DNA from: Paracoccaceae bacterium
Lineage (GTDB): Bacteria; Pseudomonadota; Alphaproteobacteria; Rhodobacterales; Rhodobacteraceae
Length of the DNA stretch: 64,000 bases
Assembly (NCBI GenBank): GCA_019454225.1
Contig: CP075370.1
Location: 1,168,001-1,232,000 of the forward strand
Direction of reading: 5' to 3'
The notes under the pieces are model-generated. The model was not told where the DNA came from. It ran no database searches and was given only the letters and a program-made list of their open reading frames with translations. This document shows, piece after piece, positions 63,303 through 64,000 of the stretch (position 1 is the stretch's first letter; every line of letters begins with the position of its first letter). The position numbers and the translations under genes are program-made.

Positions 63303-64000
63303 ATGCTGTTCCGTCTTCTTTCCACATCGGCCTTCGCGCTGGCCGCCGGTGCCGCGCAGGCCGACTATACGCTGCATGTCCTGCACATCAACGACCTGCA
63401 CAGCCGGATCGAGCAGGTCAGCGCCTTCGGTTCTACCTGCGGGTCAAAGGATGCCGAGGAAAACAAGTGCTTCGGGGGCGTTGCACGGGTCGCCACCAAG
63501 ATCAACGAACTGCGTGACGCGCTGCGGGCCGAGGGCAAGAACGTCATCGTCATCGACGCGGGCGACCAGTTCCAGGGCAGCCTGATGTACACGACCTACA
63601 AGGGCGCGGTCGAAGCCGAGATGATGCAGAAGATCGGTTTCGACGCGATGGCGGTCGGCAACCACGAATTCGACGACGGGCCCGAGGGCCTTGCGGCCTT
63701 CCTCGACATCGTGACCTTCCCGGTGATCTCGGGCAACATCGACGTCAGCCAGTCGAACGTGCTGGCGGGGCGCGTGCAGAACCATGTCGTCCTGGATGTC
63801 GGCGGCGAGAAGATCGGGCTGATCTCGGCGCTGGCCACCGACACGGTGGATACCTCAAGCCCCGGTCCGAACGTGATCTTCCAGGACGAGATCGACAGCC
63901 TGAAGGCCGATGTCGACACCCTGACGGGCGAAGGGGTGAACAAGATCATCGCGGTCACCCATGTCGGCTATCGCAAGGACATGGAAATCGCGGCAAAGGT
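63303..64000 (+). CDS. exported 5'-nucleotidase / 2',3'-cyclic phosphodiesterase-type metallophosphatase, partial (3' end beyond window)
   Basis: The N-terminus MLFRLLSTSAFALAAGAAQA is a Sec signal peptide. The metallophosphatase motifs follow: LHVLHINDLHSRIEQ (first Asp-His), VIVIDAGDQFQGSLMYTTYKG (second Asp) and MAVGNHEFDDGPEGLAAFLD (Asn-His). This is the bifunctional UDP-sugar hydrolase/5'-nucleotidase (UshA-like) family, which degrades nucleotides in the periplasm. About 232 codons are present; the rest of the catalytic domain and the C-terminal substrate domain are off the right edge. The start follows AGGGAGA. Confidence 0.93.
   Translation, partial: MLFRLLSTSAFALAAGAAQADYTLHVLHINDLHSRIEQVSAFGSTCGSKDAEENKCFGGVARVATKINELRDALRAEGKNVIVIDAGDQFQGSLMYTTYKGAVEAEMMQKIGFDAMAVGNHEFDDGPEGLAAFLDIVTFPVISGNIDVSQSNVLAGRVQNHVVLDVGGEKIGLISALATDTVDTSSPGPNVIFQDEIDSLKADVDTLTGEGVNKIIAVTHVGYRKDMEIAAK

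Overview
The window is a GC-rich chromosomal segment of an alphaproteobacterium, most likely a member of the Rhodobacteraceae/Paracoccaceae (Rhodobacter-like). The evidence is the rpoD-dnaG pair, the FYDLN-acid (TIGR02300) protein beside tRNA-Ala(GGC), a DUF1127/DUF6455-type protein, and above all a TCA-cycle block (sdhCDAB, mdh, sucCDAB, lpdA) interleaved with ethylmalonyl-CoA pathway genes (mch, mcl2, ecm, ccr). As I recall it, that gene order is the one found around these genes in Rhodobacter sphaeroides. The species cannot be named from the sequence alone.

Layout. 1-3643 (minus): rpoD, cut by the window edge, and dnaG. 3858-12423: an AbrB-type membrane protein, then a tricarboxylate-transporter locus. 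It holds a binding protein (tctC), a fused TctA-TctB permease, a GalD/PrpF-like tautomerase and a D-2-hydroxyacid dehydrogenase on the minus strand, with the two-component system tctDE diverging on the plus strand. 12424-13067 is a gene-free stretch leading into a 2720-residue RTX protein (13068-21230) that contains an almost perfect 585-bp tandem array. 21331-25574: a Tat-signal alpha/beta hydrolase, a GlxA/AraC-type regulator, and an SDR plus SnoaL-like pair divergent from a LysR regulator. 25575-29432: tRNA-Ala and small conserved genes (TIGR02300, a YgjP-like metallopeptidase, a GntR regulator, a DUF6455 protein, deoD).

29534-59476 is the metabolic core. On the minus strand sdhC-sdhD-sdhA are followed by two small lipoproteins and an FkbM-type methyltransferase before sdhB. 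Next come a DUF4344 metallopeptidase, mch, and the mcl2-nnrU-DUF1737 operon. On the plus strand are mdh, a methyltransferase and an exported protein, then sucC, an exported protein, sucD, a small membrane protein, a second FkbM methyltransferase, sucA, sucB, a MAPEG protein, lpdA and an ASCH protein. ecm (minus) and ccr (plus) flank a PlsB-like acyltransferase. Succinyl-CoA synthetase, 2-oxoglutarate dehydrogenase, succinate dehydrogenase and malate dehydrogenase run the C4 half of the TCA cycle. Ccr, Ecm, Mch and Mcl2 supply steps of acetyl-CoA assimilation that feed into it. 59631-64000: a small conserved protein, a RecD-like helicase, an AsnC-type ligand-binding domain, DUF952-pyrD, and the start of an exported 5'-nucleotidase.

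I found no CRISPR array, phage, intact insertion sequence or recognisable defence system. The most striking non-gene signals are: (i) twin GTGATCAC palindromes, exactly 21 bp apart, in front of both sdhC and sucC; (ii) the homogenised 585-bp repeats in the RTX gene; (iii) a REP-like 22-bp inverted repeat next to an orphan reading frame after sucB; and (iv) several clean inverted repeats in promoter regions (mcl2, the hydrolase/GlxA pair, mdh).
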